The notes beneath the pieces were generated by a model that worked only from the letters and a program-made list of their open reading frames with translations, searched no databases and had not been told where the DNA came from. From contig CAZTUB010000002.1 of assembly GCA_964615905.1 (NCBI GenBank), forward strand, positions 372,001-436,000: DNA of 64,000 nt, read 5' to 3'. Shown in pieces: positions 17,321-27,519 of this stretch. The translations under genes and the position numbers were made by a program. The stretch's first letter is position 1, and the number at the start of each line of letters is the position of its first letter. Origin of the DNA: DATLMR01 sp964615905 (GTDB lineage: Bacteria; Acidobacteriota; Blastocatellia; UBA7656).

Positions 17321-18573
17321 TCCGGGAACGGACGGCCCGAAGGATGATAAAGACGGAAATCGAATACCTCAGTCTGCTGTCGGAGATCGGGCGCGGGCTG
17401 AAACCGAACGCTATTCGCAAACTGACTCAGTTGCTCGGCCGAGGCGATGTCATATCGCTCTCTGCGGGCGCGCCGAGCTCTGAGACCTTTCCCATTGAAG
17501 AGCTGGCAGAGATTGCCGCGAGAGTCATACGAACTCGCGGCACGTTTGCGCTTCAGTACGGCCCTACGCGCGGGCAGGGCAAGCTGGTCGAGCAGGTCGT
17601 CGACATCATGCGCGTGCGCGGTGTCGAGGGGCTGTCGTCTTCGGAGATTGTTATGACAACGGGGTCGCAGCAAGGGCTCGACCTGGCTGCGCGCGTCTTG
17701 CTGGACCCCGGCGACGTCGCGATGGTCGAGCTGCCAAGTTATATCGGCGGGACTATTGCGATTCATAACACCCGCGCGCAGATGATAGGGGTGCGGCAGG
17801 ATGATTCGGGGATTGACACCGCAGACTTGCGCGAGAAGATCGAAAGGGCGCGCGCGGAAGGTCGCCGCGTCAAATGCATTTACACTATCCCAAACTTTCA
17901 AAACCCGTCCGGCGTGACTCTCTCCCAGGAACGGCGGGCCGAGCTTGTCGAGATAGCCGATCAATACGACCTGCTCATAATCGAAGACGACCCCTACTGC
18001 GAGCTATATTTTTCGGATGACGCTGCGCGGCTCAAACCGCTTGCCGCGCTTCGGCCTGAGCGCGTCGTCTATCTGAGCAGCTTTTCAAAAGTGCTCACGC
18101 CGGGATTGCGCACCGCGTGGGTCGCGGCCCCCGAACCTGTCGCCACAAAGATCGAGCTTGCAAAAGAAGGGGCCGACCTCTCTTCGAGCGTGCTCGATCA
18201 AGCCATAGTCGTCGAGGCGCTCAGAACGGGTCTGGTCGAGCGCCGCCTGCCCGGCATCCGAAAGTTCTATGATCTGCGCTGCCGCGCGATGCTCGACGCC
18301 CTCAAAGCCAATGCTTCGACAGGCGCGCGATGGACTAGCCCGCTCGGCGGTTTCTTTATCTTCCTTGAGCTTCCTGAAGGCGTCGACACAGTAAAGCTCT
18401 TGCCCACGGCCATAGAGAACGGGGTGGCATACGTGCCGGGCCAGCCGTTTTTCGTCGACGACGGCGGCGCAAATACCATCCGCCTCGCCTTCTCAAAAGA
18501 GACGCCGGAGACTATCACCGAAGGCATAACCCGTTTGTGTAATGTCTTGAGGGGCGTGAACCGTAAACCGTGA
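17317..18573 (+). CDS. PLP-dependent aminotransferase, class I/II (2-aminoadipate/LysN-like)
   Basis: Fold-type I aminotransferase without a GntR domain. From the GTG at 17317 it is 418 aa; an ATG at 17344 would give 409. The GTG overlaps the DUF1573 stop (GTGA), which would couple translation. Visible motifs are TTGSQQGLDL (PLP phosphate region), IPNFQNPSGV, EDDPYCELYF (Asp that holds the pyridine nitrogen) and SSFSKVLTPGLRTAW (Schiff-base Lys). It resembles the 2-aminoadipate, kynurenine and branched-chain aminotransferase group; the substrate is uncertain. Oddity: the last codons (GVNRKP-stop) are read from a GTRAACC heptamer element, so the stop codon is supplied by the repeat. Confidence 0.88.
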   Translation: MIRERTARRMIKTEIEYLSLLSEIGRGLKPNAIRKLTQLLGRGDVISLSAGAPSSETFPIEELAEIAARVIRTRGTFALQYGPTRGQGKLVEQVVDIMRVRGVEGLSSSEIVMTTGSQQGLDLAARVLLDPGDVAMVELPSYIGGTIAIHNTRAQMIGVRQDDSGIDTADLREKIERARAEGRRVKCIYTIPNFQNPSGVTLSQERRAELVEIADQYDLLIIEDDPYCELYFSDDAARLKPLAALRPERVVYLSSFSKVLTPGLRTAWVAAPEPVATKIELAKEGADLSSSVLDQAIVVEALRTGLVERRLPGIRKFYDLRCRAMLDALKANASTGARWTSPLGGFFIFLELPEGVDTVKLLPTAIENGVAYVPGQPFFVDDGGANTIRLAFSKETPETITEGITRLCNVLRGVNRKP

Positions 18574-18636
18574 ACCGTGACAAGTCAGAGGCACTCGAAC
18601 CACTCGCCTGCTCTCTCTTGTCACGGTTCACGCCCC
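18551..18636. repeat. Heptanucleotide inverted-repeat element, copy 1
   Basis: Left arm of 7-base units GTGAACC, GTAAACC, GTGAACC, GTGACAA (18556-18583). Right arm TTGTCAC, GGTTCAC, GCCCC (18618-18636), complementary to GGGGC plus the first and last left units. The aminotransferase stop codon (18571-18573) lies in the left arm. The ~34-base spacer resembles that of copy 4 at 61.5 kb. Confidence 0.85.
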
Positions 18637-18948
18637 CAGGATCGGTCAATCTGGAATAGATCATTCACTTTGCTTCTCTCATTTCGCACGACACCGCAGT
18701 TTGAAGGTCCAGGCCGTGATCCCCTCGGCTGCTAAACTCAATGATTACAGCAGAAATTTTCGGTCTGATTTCATGCCGGGTGTGGAACGGTGATTGATAT
18801 GTTATAGCGTCGAAGCCGCGAGAACTGACGAAGCTTTTCTAGCGTCTCTACGAACTCTTTAAACTTGATAAATAGCCCTCGATGCCCCCACGGGGCTAGT
18901 ACGCCCCCGCGCTAGCCCCACGGATTTAAGATAGCCCCCAGCCCCCGC
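18574..18948. other. Convergent intergenic region
   Basis: Between the aminotransferase and the PQQ-like propeller gene, which converge. It contains the rest of heptamer element copy 1 and a GC-rich hairpin near 18900. No ORF with coding character. Confidence 0.4.
18892..18919 (-). terminator. GC-rich hairpin after the PQQ-like gene
   Basis: GGGGCTAG (18892-18899) pairs with CTAGCCCC (18912-18919), 30 bases past the minus-strand gene's stop. There is no T-tract, so termination is only a possibility. Confidence 0.35.
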
Positions 18949-20145
18949 TCATTGCTTGATCGTCGCGCGCGTGCCGTTTGGCGCAGGCTGCGTTGTGGTT
19001 GCTACAACCAGCCCTTTATCGGTTGCGAGCAGCAGCGTGTTGCCCGAAAAGACCGGGTCGGCGACGATCTCAAACCCCTTGTCGAGCTGATAAAGATTTA
19101 CGCGGCGACCATCTGAAATCAGAAAGACCGCAATATGGTCCCCGCGCAAAGGCGCGATCATAGCGGCATCCCCCACGACTACAGGCTCGGCGCTGATGCG
19201 GCTCTCAAGCCGCCGTTTCCAGATGCGATCCCCGTTCGCGAGCGCCAGCGCATAAACAAAATTGTCAAACGAAGCTACAAGCAATCGGTCACCCGCGATG
19301 ACGGGCGACGCTTCGACGGCAGCGCCTGTGCGCGAGCGCCACTTCAACTTGCCTGTCGCCAGCTCCGCCGAATAGACGTAACCGTCATTGGAGCCGAAGT
19401 AGACGAATCGCTCGTCTATGGCCGGGCGGCCTACAACCTTGCCGTCGGTCTGGAACTTCCAGATCGGTGTGCCCTTGTTTGGCTCGACCGCCCGGAGCGA
19501 GCCGTCGTCGCTGCCAAAATAGATTGCCTGCTCGGTTACGAGCGCGCGCCCGCGAACCACGTCCTGTGTCTCAACCTTCCACACAACTTCGCCTTTGGCT
19601 GCGTCAAGTGCATAAAACGCGCCGTCTGCGCTCCCAACGTAGATGCGGTCTTTCGCAAGCGCAAGCGGCGAGCTGAACGGGCGGTCGTAATCGCGCACCC
19701 ACAACGTCAGCCCTGTCGCTACATCGACCGCGCGCAAGGATGCCCCGGACTCGGAGCCGTCTTCGGCTATACGGCGTGTGGCGATATAGACCGCGGATTG
19801 AGCGACCGCGATTGGCGCGCTGATTATGCCTCCGGGGTCGCTCGACCACAGCATCATTCCTGTCTCGCGGTCGAGGCAGACGGCACGGCCTCCAGCCAGT
19901 GCCAGGTAGATTCGCTCCTCATCAATCGAAGGCAACAAGGACAGCGCGCTATCGGTCAGCATTTGCCAGGATCGCTTGAAGGGGAAAGCAAGGGGCGAGC
20001 TCGAAGTAGCGCCGGGCTCTGCCGCCGCCACGCGCCCCGACTCTTTACTCTTTGTTTTGCGGTCGGCTTGAGCGAGCGCAAAACCTGACGCGCACGGCAG
20101 GTATGCGAGCATCAATATGAAATTTATGAAAACAAGTTTCCGCAC
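18949..20145 (-). CDS. Secreted PQQ-like beta-propeller protein
   Basis: A 398-aa exported protein: signal peptide MRKLVFINFILMLAYLPCASGFALA, then seven or so PQQ-like/BamB-type blades with the recurring pattern GxVxALDxxTGxxxW (for example YALDAAKGEVVWKVET, LRAVEPNKGTPIWKF, VYSAELATGKLKWRS). There are no quinoprotein dehydrogenase catalytic residues, so it is a structural or binding propeller like BamB rather than an alcohol dehydrogenase. Start is GTG 20145 with a GGGG tract upstream. It stands alone. Whether it serves outer-membrane assembly is unknown. Confidence 0.82.
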   Translation of the reverse strand: MRKLVFINFILMLAYLPCASGFALAQADRKTKSKESGRVAAAEPGATSSSPLAFPFKRSWQMLTDSALSLLPSIDEERIYLALAGGRAVCLDRETGMMLWSSDPGGIISAPIAVAQSAVYIATRRIAEDGSESGASLRAVDVATGLTLWVRDYDRPFSSPLALAKDRIYVGSADGAFYALDAAKGEVVWKVETQDVVRGRALVTEQAIYFGSDDGSLRAVEPNKGTPIWKFQTDGKVVGRPAIDERFVYFGSNDGYVYSAELATGKLKWRSRTGAAVEASPVIAGDRLLVASFDNFVYALALANGDRIWKRRLESRISAEPVVVGDAAMIAPLRGDHIAVFLISDGRRVNLYQLDKGFEIVADPVFSGNTLLLATDKGLVVATTTQPAPNGTRATIKQ

Positions 20146-20346
20146 CAGAAATACCCCGCCGAGAAATGACCCAGACCTATTCTATTGCGCGTAATTGTAA
20201 GCCGTCAAAGTATAAGACTCGCCGCGCGAAGAAAAGGTGCGCTGCAAGAAAGGCTGAATTATCCGTAGTGCGGGGAAGATGGCTGTTGCAGCCACAGGCG
20301 GGGTCTGATTTCAAAACCCGCCCGTGGCTTGCTCACTCAGACGGGC

Positions 20347-21126
20347 CTAGGCCTTAAACCTTTCTCTCATGCCGCGATGGTATGTTTGACCGCGCTCGTA
20401 CCCGCGCCGAAATGCCTCGTCCGTGTAAATATCTGCGTGGCGCTGGCGAAGCTTATCTTCGGCCTCTGTGTATGCCCGCTCTCTCAGGTCCGGGTGCAGA
20501 GCGCACTCGAACCCGCAGCGATAATTTGATTCGCTCGCGCGGAAATCACCGCCCTGCTCCGCGTAATACTCCTGCTCGGCATCGCGCAGGCCGAGCCACC
20601 ATTTCTCGCGCGCCGCATCGAGACTTTCCGCGCCGCCACGGTCAAGTATCTTTCTTGCCGCTTCAGCCTGCTCGTCGCTCTCGGCAAGCGCGATCACAAC
20701 CGTGTGACCCTGGCGGAGCGCGTCTTCGTAGACATAAAGCTCGTCCCTGGGCAGCCCGTCGGCCATGCCTTCTTCAAGCTTATCGCCCGCCGCCGCGCCG
20801 CCTACCGCGCCGCCAACCCCGAGCAATGCGGCTCCTAAAATCCCCGTGGCCATGATCGGCCCGACTCCAGGCACTAAGAGACTGGCCGCCGCCGCGCCAA
20901 GACTCATACCGCTGGCCGCGCCCAGCGCGCCGCCAACTACGCCCCCAATCGCAGCGCCCATACCGGGCTGCTCTGTCTCTGTGGTTGGCACGTCCTCGAT
21001 TGATTCTCCGCCAGCGCCGGGCGCCAGGACGTTTATACGGTCATCGCTTATTCCTATTGAGCGCAGATTTTCGGCGCTCCTTTGCGCCTCTGCGCGCGAG
21101 CTAAAGATTCCAACGACATTTTGCAT
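20347..21126 (-). CDS. Stress-type protein with YflT-like N-terminus and glycine-zipper membrane segment
   Basis: A 259-aa protein. Residues 1-40 (VVGIFSSRAEAQRSAENLRSIGI) resemble the general-stress YflT/17M domain. Residues about 55-115 are a glycine zipper (GAAIGGVVGGALGAASGM and following), likely to insert in a membrane. The C-terminal ~110 residues are charged with a YEDALRQGHTVVIALAESDEQA stretch and repeated Tyr/Glu-rich helices up to YERGQTYHRGMRERFKA. The start has AAGGAG nine bases upstream. It resembles heat- or desiccation-related proteins in other acidobacteria-like genomes, but the precise role is unknown. Confidence 0.7.
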   Translation of the reverse strand: MQNVVGIFSSRAEAQRSAENLRSIGISDDRINVLAPGAGGESIEDVPTTETEQPGMGAAIGGVVGGALGAASGMSLGAAAASLLVPGVGPIMATGILGAALLGVGGAVGGAAAGDKLEEGMADGLPRDELYVYEDALRQGHTVVIALAESDEQAEAARKILDRGGAESLDAAREKWWLGLRDAEQEYYAEQGGDFRASESNYRCGFECALHPDLRERAYTEAEDKLRQRHADIYTDEAFRRGYERGQTYHRGMRERFKA

Positions 21127-21465
21127 TCCTGCTCTCCTTCCAGCCCGGTCTCGATCCTGACAAATCAGGTCGTTCTATTTATGTAGGTTTTCCGAACGCC
21201 TATCTAGCCGGGATCGTGATTAAGCGCTCGCTTTTCATTCATTCGATTAGTAGAAAACTGCTCACATATAAACCGGGCAAGAGCGATGCCACAACCGATT
21301 GTCTGACCTTATCTGGCATTATTTTCTATCGGGCCATTTTTAGATTTTTAGTAGCCGGGCCGACCGGGGCGGGGTACCACCCGGCGAAAGATGAATAAGA
21401 AGATAATCTGAAAAATGATATGAATTAGCCGAATCGAAAATAATAAAAATCAATCTGTTAAATGG
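21127..21465. other. Intergenic, upstream of the stress protein
   Basis: About 340 bases between two minus-strand genes. The part from 21390 is clearly AT-rich. A short dyad, CCTGA/TCAGG with a 4-base centre (21156-21169), lies near the stress-gene start and could be an operator. No gene visible. Confidence 0.35.
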
Positions 21466-22323
21466 TTAGCGAGTCAGCAGGTAGAACCAGCCGGGAGCAG
21501 TCTCTTTATCGACTTTGAGAAGGTCTTCAACGAGAAAGCCTTTTTCGAGCGCGGCCAGGAAGGCGGCCCGTGTCGCCTCGCGCCAGCGGACGGCTGCACT
21601 AGGGTCGCGCTCCTTCAAAGCGTTAATGTCGTGCGGGATCTCGATCAGACACGTGTTTCCTGTAAGGGTGTCTTTAGGGTCTGCGCTCAGTGGATAATCG
21701 CCTTCGCGGCGAACCAGGAGCGCGGGATTGGCAGACGTCAGCTCCGAATCATCGGCACGCGGACCGGTCGCTCGGCGGTCGATTGAGCGCTTTACGCGGT
21801 CGCTCGTAAGCAGCCAGCTCACCCACAATCTGTCTGTGCCAAAGCCCTGGTGAAGGGGGCTTGATGAGGCTTCGCCGTAGAAATTGACTATATAGCGGCG
21901 CGAGACGACGCCGAGCTTGTTAAAGTTCAGGTGCGCATTCAAGCTCTGAAGCGGGTCGAAGGTCCAGGTGATCTCGTCTATCCCTCTTTCAAGCGCAACC
22001 TGGCGCTGGGCCAGCTTGAGAAAGAACCCCGCTTGAAGATTTCGGCTGTTGCGGCGGACCGCCAGCATGTGCGAGTGGATGGAGGCGCGCCCTCGGTCGT
22101 AACCGGGAAAGCCGTGGGCGAAGCCTATCATGCGTTCGCCTTCGAAAGCGCACAAAGAGATGCCGCCTGCCCACCCTGCGGCGACCATATTCGCCATCGG
22201 CACTATGTCGAGGTCGCTAAAGCCCCAGGCCTCTCTTTGTATCTCTTCGATTTCATGAAAGTCCGCCTCCGATTGCGCTTCGCGGACCTGAAATCTTCTC
22301 TCGTTTATTGTCCATTCGAGCAT
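21466..22323 (-). CDS. GNAT-superfamily acetyltransferase (COG3375-like)
   Basis: A 285-aa predicted N-acetyltransferase. The N-terminal half has the GNAT fold signature EIEEIQREAWGF, then IGFAHGFPGY (beta-4) and SHMLAVRRNSRNLQAGFFLK, a variant of the acetyl-CoA-binding R/QxxGxG loop. ITWTFDPLQSLNAHLNFNKLGV is diagnostic of the COG3375 family. It is longer than a single GNAT domain because of a ~120-residue C-terminal part. The substrate is unknown. It stands alone, divergent from the POT transporter gene. Confidence 0.82.
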   Translation of the reverse strand: MLEWTINERRFQVREAQSEADFHEIEEIQREAWGFSDLDIVPMANMVAAGWAGGISLCAFEGERMIGFAHGFPGYDRGRASIHSHMLAVRRNSRNLQAGFFLKLAQRQVALERGIDEITWTFDPLQSLNAHLNFNKLGVVSRRYIVNFYGEASSSPLHQGFGTDRLWVSWLLTSDRVKRSIDRRATGPRADDSELTSANPALLVRREGDYPLSADPKDTLTGNTCLIEIPHDINALKERDPSAAVRWREATRAAFLAALEKGFLVEDLLKVDKETAPGWFYLLTR

Positions 22324-22554
22324 GAGATTAAGCCGGGCAAGAGTGTAGCCCTGCGCGCGCGGTTTGCCAAGCCGAGCATATACGTTTCAAAGCAGTTGCC
22401 GCTTGCCGCCCGATTCATATAAAATCAAAGACGCTCGTGCTGCCTCTGGAGCCGATCCCTGAGAGGGTATGTTCCAGGGACTTCTGCCAAATCAGTTGTG
22501 GGCTGAATCGATTCTATATTCCCGCTGTTAAATTCAATATTGAGGACTGGGATT

Positions 22555-23964
<1,410 letters not shown>

Positions 23965-24017
23965 CCGGGAAGTGTGAGCTGACAGCAGGCTCTAAGCCGT
24001 GAGCCACAGCCATGTCA

Positions 24018-24071
24018 AACGCGGAATGTTGGGCGGTCGAGAGCGATCTCTACCGCTCAGCCTTCCGCGTT
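24018..24071 (+). terminator. Long hairpin terminating the POT gene
   Basis: Outer stem AACGCGGAA (24018-24026) with TTCCGCGTT (24063-24071), enclosing further pairs (GCGGT with ACCGC, GAGA with TCTC). It lies 54 bases after the transporter stop and is followed by ATTAGTTAAT. The tail is weak in T. Confidence 0.55.
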
Positions 24072-24123
24072 ATTAGTTAATCAAGCTATCGAACAACCGG
24101 AAATTATTAAACTCGGAGGATTC

Positions 24124-26691
24124 ATGCGCAGGTTAAAGTCCGTCAAAAAGCAGGCCGTCATATTATCTTTGACCGTCGTCATGCTCGCGGGGCAGGCCGC
24201 TCCCGCTTTCGCTCAATCGGGCAATCAGAAATTCAACCTCACCATAGATAACATTATGCGAGGGCCGGGGCTGGTTGGCTATGAGCCGCGCGCGGTGCGC
24301 TGGTCGGGCGACAGCCAGCGACTCTACTTTGACTGGAAGCAGGCGAGCGAGCCGCGCGAGAAAGATTTCGACACATACGTAGTCAACCGCGACGGAAGCG
24401 GCCTCCGTAAGCTCACCGAGGAAGAAGCGAAGAACGCGCCGCCCACGAACGGCGACCTGACAAAAGACAAAAGGCAGAGGGTCTTTATAGATGGCGGCGA
24501 CATATTCATCTACGACTATGCGGCGGGAAAACGGCGGCAGGTCACTGATACGACGGACATCGAGTCGAACGTCAATTTTACCTCCGACCAGCGGCGGATA
24601 TATTTCACGCGGTTGAATAATCTCTATGTGATGTCGCTCGACACAGGGTCGCTCGTGCAGGTGACGGACATTCGCGCGACAGGCCAGGGCGGGCCGCCTG
24701 CACGCCCGACCGGCGCGCAGCGCGGCACAGACAGCCAGGAGTTCCTCAAGCGCGAAGAGCGCGAGCTGCTCGACTCTGTAAAGCGCCGCGCGGAGAAGCG
24801 CGAACAGGATGAAGAGAAACGCAAGCGCGAGAACCCGCGAAAGCCGTTTCAGCTTCAGCCTCGCCAATCAATCACGGTTCTTCAGCTCTCGCCGGATGAT
24901 AAATACGTGATCGCCACCGTCAACGAAGCGGCCGACGGGTCCAAGAGCACGATTGTTCCCAACTATGTCACCGAGGCCGCTTACACCGAAGACATACCCA
25001 GCCGCACCAAAGTAGGCGATGCGCAGTCGCGGTCGCGGCTTGCTGTTCTCAGCGCGGAGACGGGCGAAGTGAAGTGGGTCGACCACGGGCAGAAGCAGGT
25101 CGCGCCTCGCACGGAGACGCGGACCGAAAAGACCACACAAGATCGCGTCGAGCGCACGGAGTCTCAGCAGGTTCAGCAGCAGACAGGCGCTCGCCAAACC
25201 GAGGCCGAGCGCAAGACCGGCGAGACAGAGCAGGCGCGCACGTCGTCAGAGCAGCGCGACCGCGACGTGCAGTTGTTTCAACCGCTCTGGTCAGAAGACG
25301 GCGCGAAGGCCCTCATACTCGCTCGCTCAGCCGACAACAAAGACCGCTGGATACTCGCGCTCGACCCTGCGACCGCGAAGACTCGCGTGATAGTCACGGA
25401 CCACGACGACGCGTGGGTAAACGGGCCCGGCGCGTTTACGCTCGGCTGGATGAAAGACAACCGCCATATCTATTTTCAATCCGAGCGCGACGGCTACTCG
25501 CACCTCTACGCCGTCGCATACGAAGGCGGGCAGCCGCGCCAGCTCACCTCCGGCAAGTGGGAAGTGACGGGCGTTTCTCTGTCCGACGACAAGACGCGGT
25601 TCTTTCTCACAACAAGCGAGGTCCATCCCGGCGAGCGCCACTTTTACGTCATGCCTTCGGAAGGGGGCGAACGCACGAAGATAACATCGGCTCCGGGCAA
25701 CAATCAGGCGTTCGTGTCGCCCGACGAGAGGTCGCTCGCGCTCATATATTCGTTCAGCAACAAGCCGCCTGAGGTCTACATACAGGAGAACCGCGCCGCC
25801 GCGCAGGCGATAAAAGTCACATCGTCGCCCGCGCCGGAGTTTTGGACTTACAACTGGATCGAGCCGCCGATTGTCACATTCAAGGCGCGCGACGGCGCGA
25901 CCGTCTACGCGCGGCTTTACAAGCCTGCCGCCTTCAAGCGAGGCGGCCCCGCGGTCGTCTTCGTGCACGGCGCGGGCTATCTGCAAAACGTCCATCGCTG
26001 GTGGTCGAACTACTTTCGCGAGTACATGTTTCATCACCTGCTGATGGAGCAGGGGTATACCGTGATCGATATAGACTACCGCGCGTCGAGCGGTTACGGT
26101 CGAGATTGGCGCACGGGCATCTACCGCCACATGGGCGGCAAAGACCTTGACGATCACGTAGACGCGGCGCGATGGCTTGTTCAGGAGCACGGGGTTGACG
26201 CGCGGCGCATAGGGCTTTACGGCGGCAGCTACGGCGGGTTCATAACGCTGATGGCTATGTTCACACAGCCCGACGTGTTCGCGGCTGGTGCAGCGCTCAG
26301 ACCCGTGACCGACTGGGCCCATTACAACAACGGGTATACGTCGAACATACTCAACATCCCGCAAGCGGATGCAGAGGCTTACAAGCGCTCGTCGCCGATA
26401 TACTTTGCTCAGGGGTTGAAAGGCGCGCTGTTGATCTGTCACGGCATGGTCGATACGAACGTACATTTTCAAGATACGGTCAGGCTCGTCCAGCGTTTGA
26501 TCGAGCTCAGAAAAGAGAACTGGGAGCTGGCCGTCTACCCCGTAGAGGATCACGGCTTCGTCGAGCCGACAAGCTGGGCCGACGAGTACAAGCGCATACT
26601 CAAGCTCTTTGCGGACAATCTACAGGCTAATGCTAAACCCGCGCCCAAACCGGTGTCGGGAAGACCGGCAGCCTCAACACAAAACAGGTAG
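24124..26691 (+). CDS. S9-family (prolyl oligopeptidase/DPP-type) secreted peptidase
   Basis: An 855-aa exported serine peptidase. The signal peptide (AVILSLTVVMLAGQAAPAFAQ) is followed by an N-terminal beta-propeller (~30-590) containing a ~60-residue charged, Arg/Glu-rich insertion near 200 and a Gln/Glu/Arg-rich one near 330-370. The C-terminal alpha/beta hydrolase carries the nucleophile in YGGSYGGF (near base 26220), the Asp in HGMVDTNVHF and the His in EDHGF. GGA-GGA precedes the ATG. It cleaves short peptides in the periplasm. SDR and quinone-oxidoreductase genes follow 20 and 16 bases later, forming a likely operon. Confidence 0.92.
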   Translation: MRRLKSVKKQAVILSLTVVMLAGQAAPAFAQSGNQKFNLTIDNIMRGPGLVGYEPRAVRWSGDSQRLYFDWKQASEPREKDFDTYVVNRDGSGLRKLTEEEAKNAPPTNGDLTKDKRQRVFIDGGDIFIYDYAAGKRRQVTDTTDIESNVNFTSDQRRIYFTRLNNLYVMSLDTGSLVQVTDIRATGQGGPPARPTGAQRGTDSQEFLKREERELLDSVKRRAEKREQDEEKRKRENPRKPFQLQPRQSITVLQLSPDDKYVIATVNEAADGSKSTIVPNYVTEAAYTEDIPSRTKVGDAQSRSRLAVLSAETGEVKWVDHGQKQVAPRTETRTEKTTQDRVERTESQQVQQQTGARQTEAERKTGETEQARTSSEQRDRDVQLFQPLWSEDGAKALILARSADNKDRWILALDPATAKTRVIVTDHDDAWVNGPGAFTLGWMKDNRHIYFQSERDGYSHLYAVAYEGGQPRQLTSGKWEVTGVSLSDDKTRFFLTTSEVHPGERHFYVMPSEGGERTKITSAPGNNQAFVSPDERSLALIYSFSNKPPEVYIQENRAAAQAIKVTSSPAPEFWTYNWIEPPIVTFKARDGATVYARLYKPAAFKRGGPAVVFVHGAGYLQNVHRWWSNYFREYMFHHLLMEQGYTVIDIDYRASSGYGRDWRTGIYRHMGGKDLDDHVDAARWLVQEHGVDARRIGLYGGSYGGFITLMAMFTQPDVFAAGAALRPVTDWAHYNNGYTSNILNIPQADAEAYKRSSPIYFAQGLKGALLICHGMVDTNVHFQDTVRLVQRLIELRKENWELAVYPVEDHGFVEPTSWADEYKRILKLFADNLQANAKPAPKPVSGRPAASTQNR

Positions 26692-26711
26692 GCAACCCCT
26701 GAGGAGGTGAG

Positions 26712-27503
26712 ATGGAAGAGCAAGCAATCAGTGTCAAAGACCTGTTCTCAATCGCGGGAAAGGTCGCGCTCGTCACGGGCGGGTCGCGCGGCATCGGATT
26801 GATGATAGCGCGCGGGTTTGTCGAAGCGGGCGCGAAGGTCTATATCTCTTCGCGCAAGAAAGAGGTCTGCGACCAGGTGGCGTCGGAGCTTTCCGAGACT
26901 GGCCCGTGCTTTTCGATCCCCGCCGACCTGTCGACCGTCGAAGGCTGCAAGCATCTGGCCGCAGAGCTTCAGGCGCGCGAGCCGAAGCTGGACATACTTG
27001 TCAATAACGCGGGCGCTGCGTGGGGCGCGCCTTTCGAAGAGTACCCCGAGTCCGGGTTTGACAAGGTTATGGACACAAACGTCAAAGGGGTCTTCTTTCT
27101 TACACAGGCCCTGGCCGGGCTTCTTGAAAAGGCGGCGCGGCCCGGCGACCCCGCGCGCGTAATCAACATCGGCTCGATAGACGGCATCAAGGTACCGTTG
27201 ATAATCGACAACTACGCCTACTCGCCAAGCAAAGCGGCTGTCCATCATATGACGCGCGTTCTGGCGATAAAGCTGGGCGAGCGCGGCATAACCGTCAACG
27301 CCGTAGCGCCCGGCCCTTTTGAAAGCCAGATGACGAAATGGATGCTCGACAATCACAAGGAGAAGATCGAAGCCGCCTGCCCGCTTGGCCGCATCGGAGC
27401 GCCCGGAGATATGGCGGGCGTGGCCATCTACCTCGCTTCGCGGGCCGGTTCTTATATCAACGGGGTGGTGATCCCCGTTGACGGCGGCATATCTATTAAA
27501 TGA
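26712..27503 (+). CDS. SDR-family oxidoreductase
   Basis: Classical short-chain dehydrogenase/reductase of 263 aa. NAD(P)-binding TGGSRGIG (about 19-26), NNAGAAWG (about 97-104), the catalytic Ser in INIGSIDG, the YxxxK pair in YAYSPSKAAV (Tyr and Lys both present), and the C-terminal PVDGGISIK. It resembles 3-oxoacyl-ACP/rhamnolipid-type (RhlG-like) reductases; the substrate is unknown. GAGGAGG lies before the ATG. The quinone-oxidoreductase gene follows after 16 bases. Confidence 0.9.
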   Translation: MEEQAISVKDLFSIAGKVALVTGGSRGIGLMIARGFVEAGAKVYISSRKKEVCDQVASELSETGPCFSIPADLSTVEGCKHLAAELQAREPKLDILVNNAGAAWGAPFEEYPESGFDKVMDTNVKGVFFLTQALAGLLEKAARPGDPARVINIGSIDGIKVPLIIDNYAYSPSKAAVHHMTRVLAIKLGERGITVNAVAPGPFESQMTKWMLDNHKEKIEAACPLGRIGAPGDMAGVAIYLASRAGSYINGVVIPVDGGISIK

Positions 27504-27519
27504 GGAGAGGCGGCATATC

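Noticed and set aside
16954..17964. Antisense open frame across DUF1573 and the aminotransferase
   Set aside because: No domain and it spans two well-supported genes on the other strand.
18551..18636. Insertion sequence or transposon ends
   Set aside because: No transposase gene, no target duplication seen, and elements are under ~150 bases.
19135..20088. Plus-strand frame opposite the PQQ-like propeller
   Set aside because: Propeller blades are clear on the minus strand; the plus product has no features.
25327..26553. Long antisense open frame (about 408 codons) inside the S9 peptidase gene
   Set aside because: Opposes a gene with clear catalytic motifs; no recognisable domain; high GC creates long shadow frames.
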